Assembly (NCBI GenBank): GCA_004335835.1
Contig: RWJK01001511.1
Coordinates: 8,561 to 72,560, forward strand
From: Scenedesmus sp. ARA3
Lineage: Eukaryota > Chlorophyta > Chlorophyceae > Sphaeropleales > Scenedesmaceae
Direction: 5' to 3'
Length of the DNA: 64,000 nt
The notes beneath the pieces are model-generated. The model saw nothing but the letters and a program-made list of their open reading frames with translations. It did no database searches and was not told the origin of the DNA. Of this stretch, positions 1 through 12,085 are shown piece after piece (the first letter of the stretch is position 1; every line of letters begins with the position of its first letter). Both the position numbers and the translations under genes were made by a program.

Positions 1-59
<59 letters not shown>
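1..59. repeat. (CAG)n microsatellite
   Basis: About 20 CAG units at the window edge; on the minus-strand gene this reads (CTG)n and probably lies in an intron. Similar runs occur at 432-474 and 809-858, each just upstream (in gene sense) of the acceptors of exons 348-425 and 665-799. Confidence 0.95.
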
Positions 60-61
<2 letters not shown>

Positions 62-214
62 CGACTGTTTGATGATGGTACTCATTGTGCACATGCTATG
101 TGTGACGTTGTTGCTTTCTATGAACACAGCACCGTTGCAATGCACATCTGTCGACATCAACGTCACTCAAATTGACTGCTGTCAAGTGTATCAACTTCTG
201 TGTACTGCTGCTTG

Positions 215-262
215 CACGGCACGCATGGCTGGTGCTGTGTTCGCCTTGCAGACCACCGTGCG
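215..262 (-). repeat. Decayed tail copy of exon 348-425
   Basis: Carries the degenerate reverse-complement of the exon end (NKANTAPA-like) downstream of the true donor. A comparable tail copy of exon 665-799 lies at about 571-606. Confidence 0.55.
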
Positions 263-347
263 CATGACAATAGTACATTGGCCATAACCATTACGCTGCA
301 AGCGCTGCAGCCACGTGCTTATTGTATTTCACATGCATTGCACGCAC

Positions 348-430
348 CGCTGGCGCTGTGTTGGCCTTGTTGACCACGATCATGTCAGCGCAGCGGAAGT
401 TGACGTCACCGGGGTAGTACGACACCTGGG

Positions 431-479
<49 letters not shown>

Positions 480-806
480 CGGCGGTGCGAGTCAGGTAGC
501 GTTAGCAGCAAACACAGGGTTGTGCCTGGCGCTACTCTGCTGGATGAATTCTGCCGCAGTCAGTCGTCGATGCACAGCTACAGATATGGCTTGTAGAAGG
601 GCAGGTGTGCTGCTGGCACTGCTGATGGCTGCGCATCCACATACAATAACACGGCCCTCTTTACCTCGTGCCCTGGCCGCAGCGGGTCGGCAATGCACAG
701 CCACAGGTCAGGCTTGTAGAAGGGCAAGTCATTGTTGCCGCCATCCCACAGCACCAGGTCGGCCTCAGCCTCTGCCTGCTTCAGGATGGCAGCATAATCC
801 TGCAGC

Positions 807-859
<53 letters not shown>

Positions 860-1303
860 GTTGGATGAACTCAGGCACTGATTCACCGCTCCACAGCACC
901 AGGTCCACCTAAGCCTCAGCCTGCTTCAGGATGGCAGCGTAGTCCTGCAGCACACCAGCAGCAGCAGCAGTGTTGGATGAACTCAAGCACTCATTTGCAT
1001 CCCCACAGCACCAGGTCGGCCTCAGCCTCTGCAGCAGCCAGAATGGCAGCATAGTCCTGCGGCGGCAGCAGCAGCAGTGTTGGATGAACTCAAGCACTCA
1101 TTTGCATCCCCACAGCACCAGGTCGGCCTCAGCCTCTGCAGCAGCCAGAATGGCAGCATAGTCCTGCGGCGGCAGCAGCAGCAGCAGCAACGGCAGCAGC
1201 AACATCTTTGCATGCACTCCGGCATCGGTACGCCGCCCCGCAGCACAAGGCCACCCTCAGCGTCTCCCGCGTTTCGGAATGGCATCATAGTCCTGCAGCG
1301 GCG

Positions 1304-1356
<53 letters not shown>

Positions 1357-2753
1357 GTCGGAGACCCCTCAGGCACTCATTTGCCATCCCACAGCACCGG
1401 GTCGGCTTCAGCCTCAGCCTGCCTCAGGATGGCAGCATAGGCATGCAGAGCAGCAGCAGCAGTAGCAGCAGCAGAAGCAGCAGCGGTAGCAGCAGCCGCA
1501 GCACCTTTGCATACACCTCAAGCACTCGTTCACCATCCTACAGCACCAGGTCAGCCTCAGCCTCAGCCTCAGCCTGCCTCAGGATGGCAGCATAGTCATG
1601 CATGCCACAACATCAAAAGCAAAAGCAGCGTTAGTACTGCGGGGATCCATGTCAAGAGGTACGATTTATAGTGGCACCTTGGTGCATGATAACAACAGCT
1701 GGCGAGCAAACAAACCTGCAACACATTGCTCGCAGCGGCTCACCACGCCCGCGTACACCACCACCCCATTTGTGATGTGCTGTTCGTACTCCTCCCTCTC
1801 CTCAATCGTAGTGTGGTGCTTGTCCAGGTCAGCAACAGACTCAAAGCGCTGCACCGCCTGCGCTGCCAGGTCGCCATACGGCTGCAGCAGCGGCGGCAGC
1901 AGCAGCAAAGACAGTCTATCACTTGTATGGCGGTTGACTTGTTTCTGTGTCCAGCACGGCCAGTTGAGCAGAACGCAGCTGCATTGCAGATGGTCATCTT
2001 AGTCAGGAGTGTCAGGCGCACTCACAGCTGCACAGCTCGACATCAGTCTGTGCGCTCATGTATTGCTACATCGCATTACCACACCACGTGCAGCACTGCA
2101 GGACTGCCGCCCGCTGCCTCAGCTCATCATGATGGGGTGGCGCACCAGCACCACTTGCAGCAAGCATGACAGCGTTGCATACATCACCCCTGCCCCCAGT
2201 CCGTTTACGTGCATATGCATATCACCCGCCCGCCTCAGCTCAACATGACCACCCCATGGGGTCGCACACCAGCACTACTGGGTAGAAAAACTGGCACTGC
2301 TGCGCAGCAGAGCCAGTCTTACTAGGCAGTGGTGGGGGTCTGCCACCTCATGGGGGGGTCATGTTGCATGCGTTGCAATGCACACTGCATCTGCAGCCCT
2401 ACAGCAATGCTGCCCGCCATCTTGCAGGAAAACAGCACCACATGATGCATCTGCAAGCACAGCAGACACACTGCTCTCGCGCCCTGTCCTTCCACGATAC
2501 ACATGTGGCTTTTACGCCGCCGCCTCGCCTCACCATGGGGTGCCCCACCAGCACTACATCAGTACTGTCCTTCTAAATGGCGTGGCCAGCCACAGCCACA
2601 GCAAGCACACCCAATGAGCTGCACATGCATTTGCATTCAACCACAATGGGCCGGCTCACCATGGGGTGCCGCACCAGCACTACACGCTTGCCTGCCTGCC
2701 TGGCTGCATCGATCCCCAGGCGGCACACCTGACAGCAGCAGCAGCAGCAAGCA

Positions 2754-2790
<37 letters not shown>

Positions 2791-4950
2791 GCAGCACATC
2801 CCCAGCAGTGCGACGTTGTTGTTGCCGATATTGACCTGGTATCGCCAACCTTACGCAGGCTTGCTGCTGAGACTGGTCTTGGTAGGGAGAGCTTTTCCCC
2901 CCAGCAGCAGCATGACGGCTGCTGAGCCACCAGCGAGCTATGCTGCTCCTGCTTATACGCGACTCAACATGGGGAGCCTGAAATAGCAGCAACTCAACCA
3001 AGTGCTGCCGTGATGAGCCCCACCTGCGACTTGCCGCACCCTGTGCGCACAGCCGTCACAGCCACCACAGGCTTGGTGCTGGGCAGCATGCCCTCGCGCC
3101 TGCAGCAGCAGCAGCAACGGCATGGTGTCAAAGTATATACTGCAGCAGACATGCTGCCGTCACAGGCACCACAGGCTTGGTGCTGGGCAGCATGCCCTCA
3201 CGCCTGCAGCAGCAGCAGCAGCAGCTGCAAGTCATGTGCATTCACCACAGACCTGCACTTCAGCACCTGCTTGCTGCATTGCCCATCCCAACAACTGAAC
3301 AACTGAACAACTGAACTGCTGGATGTATTTGCTCACGCCTACAGCAGTAATGCTCCTGTTTCCTGCCACGTCACGCACCTGCCCAGCAGCACAAAGTTGG
3401 CGCCTTCTGCCCTCACGCGATCCCCCAGCTCTGCCACGTCAGCATTCGCTGTATGCCAGCATAGCAGTGTCAGCAGTGCCGGCAACTGCTGTGTATGAAC
3501 TAGATAGCATCTCAAGCAGTTGATGGCAGCGATCAGCCACCCAGCGTAACACACCGACTGCTGCAGTCTGCAATCTTTACAGAGCGCTGTCTGTAATCCC
3601 AACAAAACAACTCACCTGCCAAGCAGCACAAAGTTGGCACCTGCCGCTCTCACGCGAGCTCCAAGCTCTGCCACATCAGCATTCGCCAGGTCACTATACG
3701 CCAGCACGGCAGCATCAATGTGCTGCTCTGTTATAACAGCCTCTAGCTGGCTCTGGGGCCAGATTGGGAGGCCTTCAGGGTACAGTGGGCCTGCCAGTGC
3801 AGCTGGGTAGCGGCTGCTCGCGATGTGAGGGATCTGCACAGGGCAGCGGATGCACATCGAGCAACGTGTACAACCACATGAGGCGAAGCGTGTGTGGATG
3901 TTGCGGTGAGAGGGCATACAACACAGGTGAAGCAGCAATACATGTTTTGGTTTGCTTGAACATTATAACAGCCTCCAGCTGGCTCTGGGGCCAGATTGGC
4001 AGGCCTTCTGGGTACAGGGGGCCGGCCAGCGCAGCGGGGTAGGGGCTGCTCTCGATGTGCGGGATCTGCACACACACAGCGGATGCATGCAGGGCAGCAG
4101 AATGGCAATGTGGCCGCGGCTGTGTGTCAAGCATGCATTTGGCCGCATTGAGGTGCTGACAGCGGATGTGCCTGAGGATGTGCCTAATGGAGCTTTCGTC
4201 CCATCCTCAAAGTATTGTATTGTTGTGTTGCATGCAGGGCAGCTGCCCTCACCCTGCAGGGTGAGCCAGGATAGGTTTGTGGCAGCGCAACGCGTGTGCA
4301 CGCAACCTACTGCCTGCAGTTGAAGGTGCTGACCAACAGCAAGCAGTAGCGCAGCACCCTCGCGATAGACATGGAGATAGACAGCTGCCACCCTGCGGCG
4401 TTAACATGTTCCATTGAGCTGCGCAGCGCCACCGCGTCAGCCGCAACTGTGCACCTGTGCACCAACTGCATCAACATGCCCATGCAACTAATCAATCGAC
4501 CTACAGAAGCCACATCATAAGCTGCAAAGCTGACATACCATGTTGTGTGTTTGCCGCACATGTGCATGCACGAATCCCACCACCTCCACAGCAGCTATCA
4601 TTGCTGCAACCGAACACCGCATCTGCAGCTTGATGCTGCTACCCTGTGCCTAGTTGCATGTCCTTTCTGACCTGTTTGTGCAGTGCCGCTCCTCGCATCT
4701 GTGCACGTGTCAAGCCCAGCACCTCCGCTCAAGGGTGCTTCATCAGCATCCCAGCACTACCATACTACATGTAATGAAACATGGCAATAGCTGCCATCTC
4801 GTCTGTTTGCCGCACCTGTGCATGCGTGAAGCCCACCACCTCCACGGAGGGCTCATCCCTGTACTTGGTGTTGAACAGGTGGTAGTCGCGCCCTGGGTCA
4901 GGGGTAGCGGCAGCAGCAGCAGCAGGGGCGGCAGCAGCAGCAGCAGGGGC

Positions 4951-4986
<36 letters not shown>

Positions 4987-4995
4987 GGAGGACAT
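348..4995 (-). CDS. Cyclic 2,3-diphosphoglycerate synthetase-like P-loop protein (3' end outside window)
   Basis: Minus-strand exons, 5' to 3': 4816-4995, 3616-3833, 3024-3099, 2660-2728, 1744-1881, 665-799 and 348-425. All joins agree in phase, giving 298 codons before the gene leaves the window. The family is recognised from successive motifs: GRDYHLFNTKYRDEP, YPEGLPIWP, LAYSD, then the P-loop RTGCGKSQ, then KRVVLVRHPM, TIEEREEYE, DGGNNDLPFYKPD, DPLRPGHE and VSYYPGDVNFRCADMIVVNK. This is the order in bacterial and archaeal cyclic 2,3-diphosphoglycerate synthetases, where a Walker A motif binds ATP. Substrate and role in an alga are unknown. The 5' end is uncertain: an acceptor-like CAG sits inside exon 4816-4995 just before GRDYH, so a separate first exon may lie further upstream. 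Nearly every exon is flanked by decayed partial copies of itself. Confidence is high for the family, lower for the start. Confidence 0.85.
905..1597 (-). repeat. Array of six head copies of exon 665-799
   Basis: Six copies of the first roughly 12 codons (DYAAILKQAEAE) lie at about 905-948, 1004-1056, 1113-1165, 1241-1292, 1386-1444 and 1543-1597. Most are preceded in gene sense by a (CTG)n run and CAG acceptor. All are upstream of the true exon and lack its second half. Confidence 0.85.
2117..2559 (-). repeat. Tail copies of exon 2660-2728
   Basis: About four degenerate copies of the exon end encoding VVLVRHPM followed by a donor-like site, at about 2117-2155, 2236-2277, 2330-2352 and 2531-2559, all downstream of the true exon. 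Confidence 0.75.
3158..3213 (-). repeat. Head copy of P-loop exon 3024-3099
   Basis: Repeats the exon start (REGMLPSTKPVV) with its CAG acceptor, then loses similarity before the P-loop. It lies upstream of the true exon. Confidence 0.8.
3379..3450 (-). repeat. Tail copy of exon 3616-3833
   Basis: Repeats the exon end (ANADVAELG...GANFVLLGR) with an intact GTGCG donor, downstream of the true exon. The matching head copy is at 3963-4065. Confidence 0.85.
3963..4065 (-). repeat. Head copy of exon 3616-3833
   Basis: Repeats the first 34 codons (IPHIESSPYPAALAGPLYP onward) behind a TGCAG acceptor and breaks off inside the exon. It lies upstream of the full-length copy. Confidence 0.85.
4549..4733 (-). 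repeat. Two tail copies of exon 4816-4995
   Basis: Copies at about 4549-4593 and 4686-4733 resemble the last roughly 40 nt of the exon plus donor region. Both are downstream of the exon in gene sense. Confidence 0.65.
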
Positions 4996-6358
4996 CGTAC
5001 ACCGCCTGACCAAGAGCGTGCGTCGCTTGTACTCACAGTACTGACAAACCAGCTGTACATGGCAACGTGCAAGGTTTACTGGTCCTGATGATACCCTGTA
5101 TGTGGTTTGGTTTGCCTGTGGCAGGCCCATGCATACATGCAGTGTCAAGAACAGCACAACAGCAACAGCGGCACCACAGCAGTTGGCAGGGTGACACTAC
5201 GAGCGCGTCCAGCGGAAGTAGGCATCAGATGAGGCACCACAATCTTGCTTTGCTGCTTTATTTACATACCAGCTGCACCCAAGATCAAGATCCTCTCCTT
5301 TCTGTGCGCTGCCCCGTTTACGTGACTGCCGTTCTCCATCTCTACCAGAACGAAGCTGCTTCAATCCCGTTGAATCACACTCGATGTTAAGTTGGTTTAC
5401 TCTGTGAGAAGCACAGCTATCGAGCGTTGAAGAAAAAGCTGGGAGAAGTTTTGCCGGGATCAACCAGAGCAAGCGTAGTATGAGCTCGATGAGCACAAAA
5501 CACCGTCAGTACTTGACTGTGATGATATCGATTGTCGTTGAAGCTGAGTGCAGGTTGTCCTTTGCAAAGCAATTCTGACTGACAATGCTGACCTGGCACC
5601 TGCGTCCTGCAAGCATTAACTGTGTCGAGAGCTGGTTCTCACGCCCTATGTTTGACTGAGACTGGCATGTAACATGATAGCAATGCATGCTTCTGTGCCA
5701 CCACCGTGCTGGTGCGCCAATGCTGTACCTGCATCTGATGTCAACACACGGCTCAGCGCATCTGCATTGCAATACATTGGTTTTTTGCTTGGCGCGTTCA
5801 CAGTACTGAATTGCCAGAATGTTGACACTTGTATCAACGAATGGCTCCATACGGCACAATTTTGCACGCTTGCTGCTCTTTGTCTACCCAGTGCTGCCAT
5901 GCCAACCGTTGGCATGCGGCATGGCAGGAGTCTGACTCTCCAGCAGCTGCTGCTGATCGTGAACAGCCACATGCTGGTATCCTGCTTGTAAACATTTTTG
6001 TGTGTGATAGTTTGAGAGTGTGTCACGCAGCAACCTGTCGGTGAAGTTTGATTTGGCTTGCTGGCGCAACTTCTTGACACCTGCAGGTGTCACCAGCTGG
6101 TGACATCTGGTGATCCGTTTATTGGTGTTCCGTGCCCAGAACCGTGTAGAAACCCGTGTGAACCAAGCTCAGTGACTTTTATTCCTTATTTATTAGTTAT
6201 TTCAAATACGTGCTTGGCACGCTTTCAAACCGTGGTTCTGTTCCCACTGTCCTCGGTGCCTCGCAATAGTGCTGCTGCTGTTTAGCTTGCTTCGTTCAGA
6301 TCCGTAACTTCAGGACGTCGTTTCACATCAAAGCTGATATTATTCAACTCATGCTCGG
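4996..6358. other. Intergenic region between divergent genes
   Basis: Separates the minus-strand P-loop gene from the plus-strand LRR copy. It should hold both promoters and possibly an undetected first exon of the P-loop gene. I recognise no protein motif, RNA gene or promoter element. Only short unrecognised frames are present. Confidence 0.5.
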
Positions 6359-7117
6359 ATGCTGGCCATGAAACATGCCTCCGTGCGCGGGGCGCCCACT
6401 CAAGGCCTGCACCCCGCCATTCCGCTGCTGCTGCAGCACGATTGCTTCTGCAGTGACCAGGCGATAGTATGTGCTCTGCTGCGTAGCTCCAAAACACTAC
6501 AGGAAGAGTGTGTCGCCTACTGCAATGGCAGGCTTGCAGTGACATGAAGCTTGCCAGGGCAGCAGAAAGAGCTACTGCATGACAGCACACCCTGCGTATG
6601 CTACTCACTTCTGCCCATGGACGAGAAGACCCCGCACGCCAAGTACTTTGCAGGATGGCTAGCCAAGCACGCAGCGCTTGCCAGGTCACTTACACTGCCT
6701 TGGGAGTGGACGCACTACAGCAGCAGCTGGCAGCGTGCAGCGGCAGCAGACCTGGCAGCTGGCTTGCAAGCAGCAGCAGCAGCAGGGCCAGCTGGCCTTG
6801 GCCTGCAGGCCCTTTCTGCTTGCAGCATAGAAGCTCCCATCCTTGAGCACCTGCCAGCCAACCAGCTGACATCGCTCAACCTGTCACACCACGGGGAACT
6901 GTGCGGCGTGGCAGCGGTCAACGCTGCCCTGTTACGTTTGACCAACCTGCGAGCCCTAGACCTGGACCACGCATCCTGGAAGGACGGAGCCGTGTGCTAC
7001 GACAGTGACCGACCCTGGAGTGTGCCTGAGCTGGCGCCGCAGTCCTGGCAGGACGCCTGCAGCAGTGCTGACAAGCTGCTGCCTGGCTTGACCGCCATGC
7101 AGCAGCTGACAAGGTGA

Positions 7118-7119
<2 letters not shown>

Positions 7120-7209
<90 letters not shown>
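7120..7209 (+). repeat. (CAG)30 directly after the donor of LRR-A intron 1
   Basis: Thirty perfect CAG units begin six bases into the intron (GTGAGG then CAG). They are the reverse complement of the (CTG)30 at 7529-7618. Confidence 0.95.
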
Positions 7210-7211
<2 letters not shown>

Positions 7212-7215
7212 CTTG

Positions 7216-7259
7216 ATCGGCTGCCGCCTGGCTTGACAGCCATGCAGCAGCTGACACGG
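7216..7259 (+). repeat. Tail copy of LRR-A exon 1
   Basis: Repeats the exon end (PGLTAMQQLTR) with a second GTGAGG donor, immediately after the (CAG)30. A short tail copy of exon 2 with GTGGGT donor lies at about 7879-7902. Confidence 0.85.
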
Positions 7260-7525
7260 TGAGGTGGCTGGTGCTGGCAGCAGCTGAGCAAGGGCGGATG
7301 AGGCATGGGGTGCATACACCTACGCAGCGCTGCTGGCAGCAGCTGTGTGCAAGAGTATGTGGGGGTTTGTGTGCGCTGAGCTCTGATGTGCTGCGCGGTG
7401 CTGCGCTGCCAGTGCTATATAGAGAATCGCCATCAATTTCTTGTGCAACACTGCGCTGCTGAAGTGGAGTGTGTTATATTGTTTTCACATGCTGCTGTAT
7501 CAGTCCCATACCACTGACACAAAAC

Positions 7526-7528
<3 letters not shown>

Positions 7529-7618
<90 letters not shown>
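7529..7618 (+). repeat. (CTG)30 before the acceptor of LRR-A intron 1
   Basis: Thirty perfect CTG units end 14 bases before exon 7633. Frames reading poly-Leu or poly-Ala through it are artefacts of the triplet. Confidence 0.95.
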
Positions 7619-7831
7619 ATGCTGCTGCTTAGGCTTGACCTGTCAGGCGTGTACGATGCAGCAAGACTGACACAGCTGCAGGCTGCACAGCTGCTGCAGT
7701 TGAAGCTGTTTGTGGGCGGAGGCTATGACCCGATGACAGAGTTCAACCCTCATGACGGCCAGCAGCTGCCACTGGGCCACCTGACAAGTGTCACACTGTT
7801 GGACTGCGGGTGAGTCGTGTGTGCTGTTACC

Positions 7832-7879
<48 letters not shown>

Positions 7880-9218
7880 GTCACACTCTTGGACTGCGGG
7901 TGGGTAGTGTGTGCTGTTACCGGCGGCCGAGTAGCTCTGCTATCACGGGAAGCCCAGTGACTGCGCTGTGTGACAGCTTGAGGGGTGTGCTAGCTGTGCT
8001 GTCGGGCCTTGGTTATTCTGTGCAGCTTGCAGCAATGCTGCACTACTGCTACCTCACGCACGCCGTCAGCATGTACTCTACGTGCTGCAGCACATGTGCA
8101 GTTGTCAATGCTGCCCGCTGTGCTCTGGTTCTGTGGCTTGCTGCCATGTTGCTGCAACCATCCAGCATCCCGTGCACAGCTAGCACTTCACAAAGGTCCA
8201 CGCTACTTCATGCTGCTGCTGTTGCTGGCTGTCATCCGATGCAGGAACAACATTGTGTCTGGCACAGAGCTGCCTCCGCAGCTGCGGGTGCTGCACGCGG
8301 GCAACTGCACAAGCACAGAGCCGCTGCTGCCGCTGCAGCACCTGACAGAGCTGCGCCTGTGGGAAATAAACACGCCAGATTATGAGCTCACGCAGCTGCG
8401 CAGACTCACCAACTTGAGCAGCATTGCGTTGCGCTACGCCTGGGATGTCAACATGTTTGATGCAGCGGAGGCGTTTGGGCAGCTGCCCGCACTTAAGAGC
8501 TTAGAGATCGACGATGAAGGCGGCGACGGAGGGCTACCTGCAGAGTATGTTCTGCACCACTTGGCACAAGCAACACAGCTGACGCGGCTGGTGATAAAAA
8601 AACCCTGATTTTGTTGATGTGACAGCTGAGCAGCTGGCTGATGTCATCAAGCAGTTGACCAGGCTGCAGGTGCTGGTGCTGCGGGATGTGCGGCTCATGC
8701 AGCAGGGACTCTTGGAGCTGGGAGCTGAGGAGGAGCCAGCAGCAGCAGCAGCAGCACCAGCAGCAGTAGCAGCAGCAGCAGCAGAGGGCAACCGGGTGCT
8801 AGCAGCAGCTGTCTCTGGGCTGCCGCAGCTGCAGCGCGTCATTCTGGATCGTTGCAGCATCAGTGAAGCAGATCTTGATGGAACAGGTGAAGCTGCGGCA
8901 GCTGCTGCTGCAGCAGCTGAGGGCTGGCACGAGTTTGACGCCTGGCGGAAGAAGTGAAGCTGCACGCTGCTTGAATGTGCGATCAAAAGCCAGTGTGTGA
9001 CCAGAGTACTTTGCGGGATGGCTGGCCTAGCACGTAGCCATTGTCAGTTCACTGACGCTGCCGCTGTTGCATGTCCATTTGCTGCTGTGCAGCGCTCAAA
9101 GATTTGATATTGTTGTTGAGGCGGCAGCTCCAGTCCCAACCCTGAACCGCAACCAGCTCGAGTTACATGAAGGCCGCACCGTACAAGTTACAGTAAGCGA
9201 GCCGCCTCAACTTCCACC

Positions 9219-9223
9219 TGTAA
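9219..9223 (+). terminator. TGTAA poly(A) signal, LRR-A
   Basis: TGTAA, the usual chlorophyte polyadenylation signal, lies about 260 nt after the stop at 8957. Confidence 0.4.
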
Positions 9224-9644
9224 CTTTATCGCCCCTCGCGATGTGTTCCCAAAACACGGTAACACAGATATCAGGTTACCATTTTACCACAGTAGCGCCA
9301 CAGTCCCACCCACTAAGGAGCTACTAGGAGGCAAGGCTCATGGGGCCCAGAAATAACCATAACAAAGATCACAGCTAACACCAAAAATTTTAGGGGCCTG
9401 AAGCCTCAACGAGCTCTGAGTATTCAGGCTCTCAAGCACTAGACTATGTTTCGCTGAGGCAGACATGCCCATGCAGCAAGTGGTGGCAGGCGAGCCCTGC
9501 CTCTAGGAATAAACTCAAGCACTGAGCAGCCATGCGGAAGGGTGCCACACTGTGCCGGGCTCGTCACAGGCAGCAGTCCATGCCACCTGTCACATGGGAC
9601 ATGCGCCTGCACTGCAATTGACCCTTGCCAGCTCGCAGTAACAG

Positions 9645-9649
9645 TTACA
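9645..9649 (-). terminator. TGTAA poly(A) signal, LRR-B
   Basis: Minus-strand TGTAA about 110 nt beyond the stop at 9757. Confidence 0.5.
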
Positions 9650-9756
9650 AGCACACTGGCTTGAAGCAGCGTCACAGGCCAGCAGGCCACGTCACGATCT
9701 TTTGGCGTAACTTGACCTTCCAATGCTAGGATTTTTTAGTTGCTGACAACGCCCTG

Positions 9757-9928
9757 TCATTCGTCCTGCCAAAACGCAAACTCGCTCCAGCGCTCATCTA
9801 CTGTTGCTGCAGCTGCAGCGTAACCCGTGCCGCTGAGCTCCGCCTCACTAACGCTGCACTGCTCAAGAATGACGCGCCGCAGCTGCGGCAGCCCAGAGAT
9901 GGCTGCTACCAGCTGATGGTCGTTCATA

Positions 9929-9971
<43 letters not shown>

Positions 9972-11031
9972 CTGCTGCTGGTTCCTGTCCATCGTCCACC
10001 AGCTGCTGCTGCTGCTGCCTAAATTCCACGTTCTGCAGCACCAGCTCCTGCAGCCCAGTCAGCTGCTTGATGACGTCAGCAAGCTGCTGCGGAGTCCCCT
10101 CTTCAAACTCGGGAAACTTTATCACCAGCCGCGTCAGCTGAGTGGCCTGGGCCAGCTGCTGCAGCATCTGCTCAGCAGGCAACCCTTCCTCAAAGCGCCA
10201 GTCACTGATATCCAACGCCTGGAGTGCCGGCAGCTGCCCAAAAGCCTCTGCTGCTGCCGCAAGACAGCTGTCCCAGCTGTAGCACACTGCCATGTTTTGA
10301 AGGTTGGTGAGGTTGCGCAACTGCAGAAGCTCATCTGCTGGCATCCGAGCGTCCCGTATGCGCAGCTGGCGCAGCTGCTGCAGCGGCAGCAGCGGCCTTG
10401 CGCTTCGACAGCTGTGCGCACGCAGCACACGCAGCTGCGGCGGCAGCACTGTCTCGGGATGGATGGAGTTGCTGTAGTCCCAGACGTAGCAGCAGCCGCC
10501 GCAATAGCAGCAACAGGAGCAGCAGCCGCAAAATCATTTCATGATTGCACGCATATCTTACTCAAGTTGTAGCTGGGCCGAATGTAATAACACTGTCAGG
10601 CGGAGTTCAATACTCAGAGCACACAGGCGCACATGCACCGCAACAGGTGGGGCGATATGTGAACTCCATGCATGAAATGCCAGCAGCAGCGCAAATTGCT
10701 GCATGGCGCACAGGCAATCCCTCATTGCACGCGCTATGGGGCAAAACAGTGCAGTTCAAAATTGTCAGCAAGCAACACTCCATCCAACACGCGCTATGCT
10801 ACTGCGGCTGCAGTCACTGAACAACAATCAACAACCCACTGCTCACCAGCGGCAATCCAGCAGCGTAACTGCTGTCAAGTGCCCCAGCGGCAGCTGCTGG
10901 CCATCAAATGGGTTGCTGCCGTAGCCTGTATCGTCGCCGCCACCACCCACAAACAGCTCCAGATGCAGCAGCTGTGCAGCTGGCAGCTGTGCCAGGCAAG
11001 CTGCACCGTAAACGCCTTCTAGGTTTAGCCT

Positions 11032-11086
<55 letters not shown>

Positions 11087-11671
11087 GGCAGCAGCAGCAG
11101 CAGCGGCTTGATAAGAAGGCGCAGCAAAGGCAGGAATAGACTGGCGGCAGCAGCATGTTACGTGGCTGGAGGGCCATTAAGAAGCGGCAAGCAGGCAATT
11201 GTGGCTTGCACATCAGCCAGGCTGCATTGCAGCCTGTGGGTATTGCCGCAACATGTTGAAAAGAGGAGCAGTGACACACTGCTTGGTAGCAGGTGACTGA
11301 CACATGATGAAATCGGCATCAGCCTGTTCCAAGGGGTTGCAGTGCAGCCAGTGCAACACAGTGCAGTACCGCAGAGCTTTACAGTAGGCCATGATATTGT
11401 CTGCATTCTTCATACATACTCCACTCAGCAAAAGAAGGAAGGAACCCTGAGCAAGGAGCCAACGGCAGGTGACATGAAGGCTGCCTCACCGTGTCAGCTG
11501 CTGCATCGCTGCCAGGCCAGGCAGCAGCACATCAGCACATCATGTACGTCCCACCTTGACTGCAACATCCACGCAGCTGCGCCTAACAAGTCACATATTC
11601 ACGCCAACATCTTGCACCTGTTCCTTGCCGGCTGCCCAGCAAGCAAGCATGCCACGTTGCATCCGGAAAGG

Positions 11672-11702
<31 letters not shown>

Positions 11703-12050
11703 TCACCGTGTCAGCTGCCGCATTGCTGCCAGGCCAGGCAGCAGCGCGTCACAGCTCAAGCAGGCGTCATCCTGCCCCTCCCACAATAAACGCCTCAGCG
11801 TCCAAGCTGGGGCACCAAAAAGGTTGTGCAAAAAGCCAACGCTTGATGCGTCATGAGGTCGGGATGCGTGGGACAGGCTCAGGCTCCGCAGGTTGGTCAA
11901 ACGTAACAGGGCAGCGTTGACCGCTGCGACTCCGTGCAGCTCTCCTTTGTGTGAGAGGGTGAGAGATGTCAGGTGCTGTGGTGGAAGCTCTGAAATGATG
12001 GGAGCATCTATGCTGTGGGCTGTGAAGGCTTGCAGGACAATGCCTGATGG

Positions 12051-12085
<35 letters not shown>

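Larger units (their letters stand above)
6359..8957 (+). pseudogene. Leucine-rich-repeat protein, broken paralogue A
   Basis: Exons 6359-7113, 7633-7809 and 8245-8957 match the three exons of the intact minus-strand paralogue (9757-12497) in order, phase and sequence, including the start (ATG 6359) and repeated LTNLRALDL-type motifs. Two lesions break it. An in-frame TGA at 6545-6547 stands where the paralogue has TGG (LAVT-W-SLPK). A run of seven A at 8596-8602 shifts the frame between VIK and the PDF region; one A fewer would restore agreement with the paralogue. Family knowledge suggests protein-protein interaction by the LRRs; the N-terminus is only vaguely F-box-like. The two lesions point to a pseudogene, though the homopolymer could be a sequencing error. 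Confidence 0.75.
8958..9756. other. Convergent intergenic region
   Basis: Lies between the stops of the two inverted LRR paralogues and holds their 3' ends and poly(A) signals. No gene is seen. Confidence 0.6.

Noticed and set aside
6918..7319. Long poly-Cys, poly-Ala and poly-Leu open frames
   Set aside because: They are the three readings of (CAG)30 inside an intron. The same holds for frames at 7441-7813, 19002-19295, 38326-38727 and similar places.
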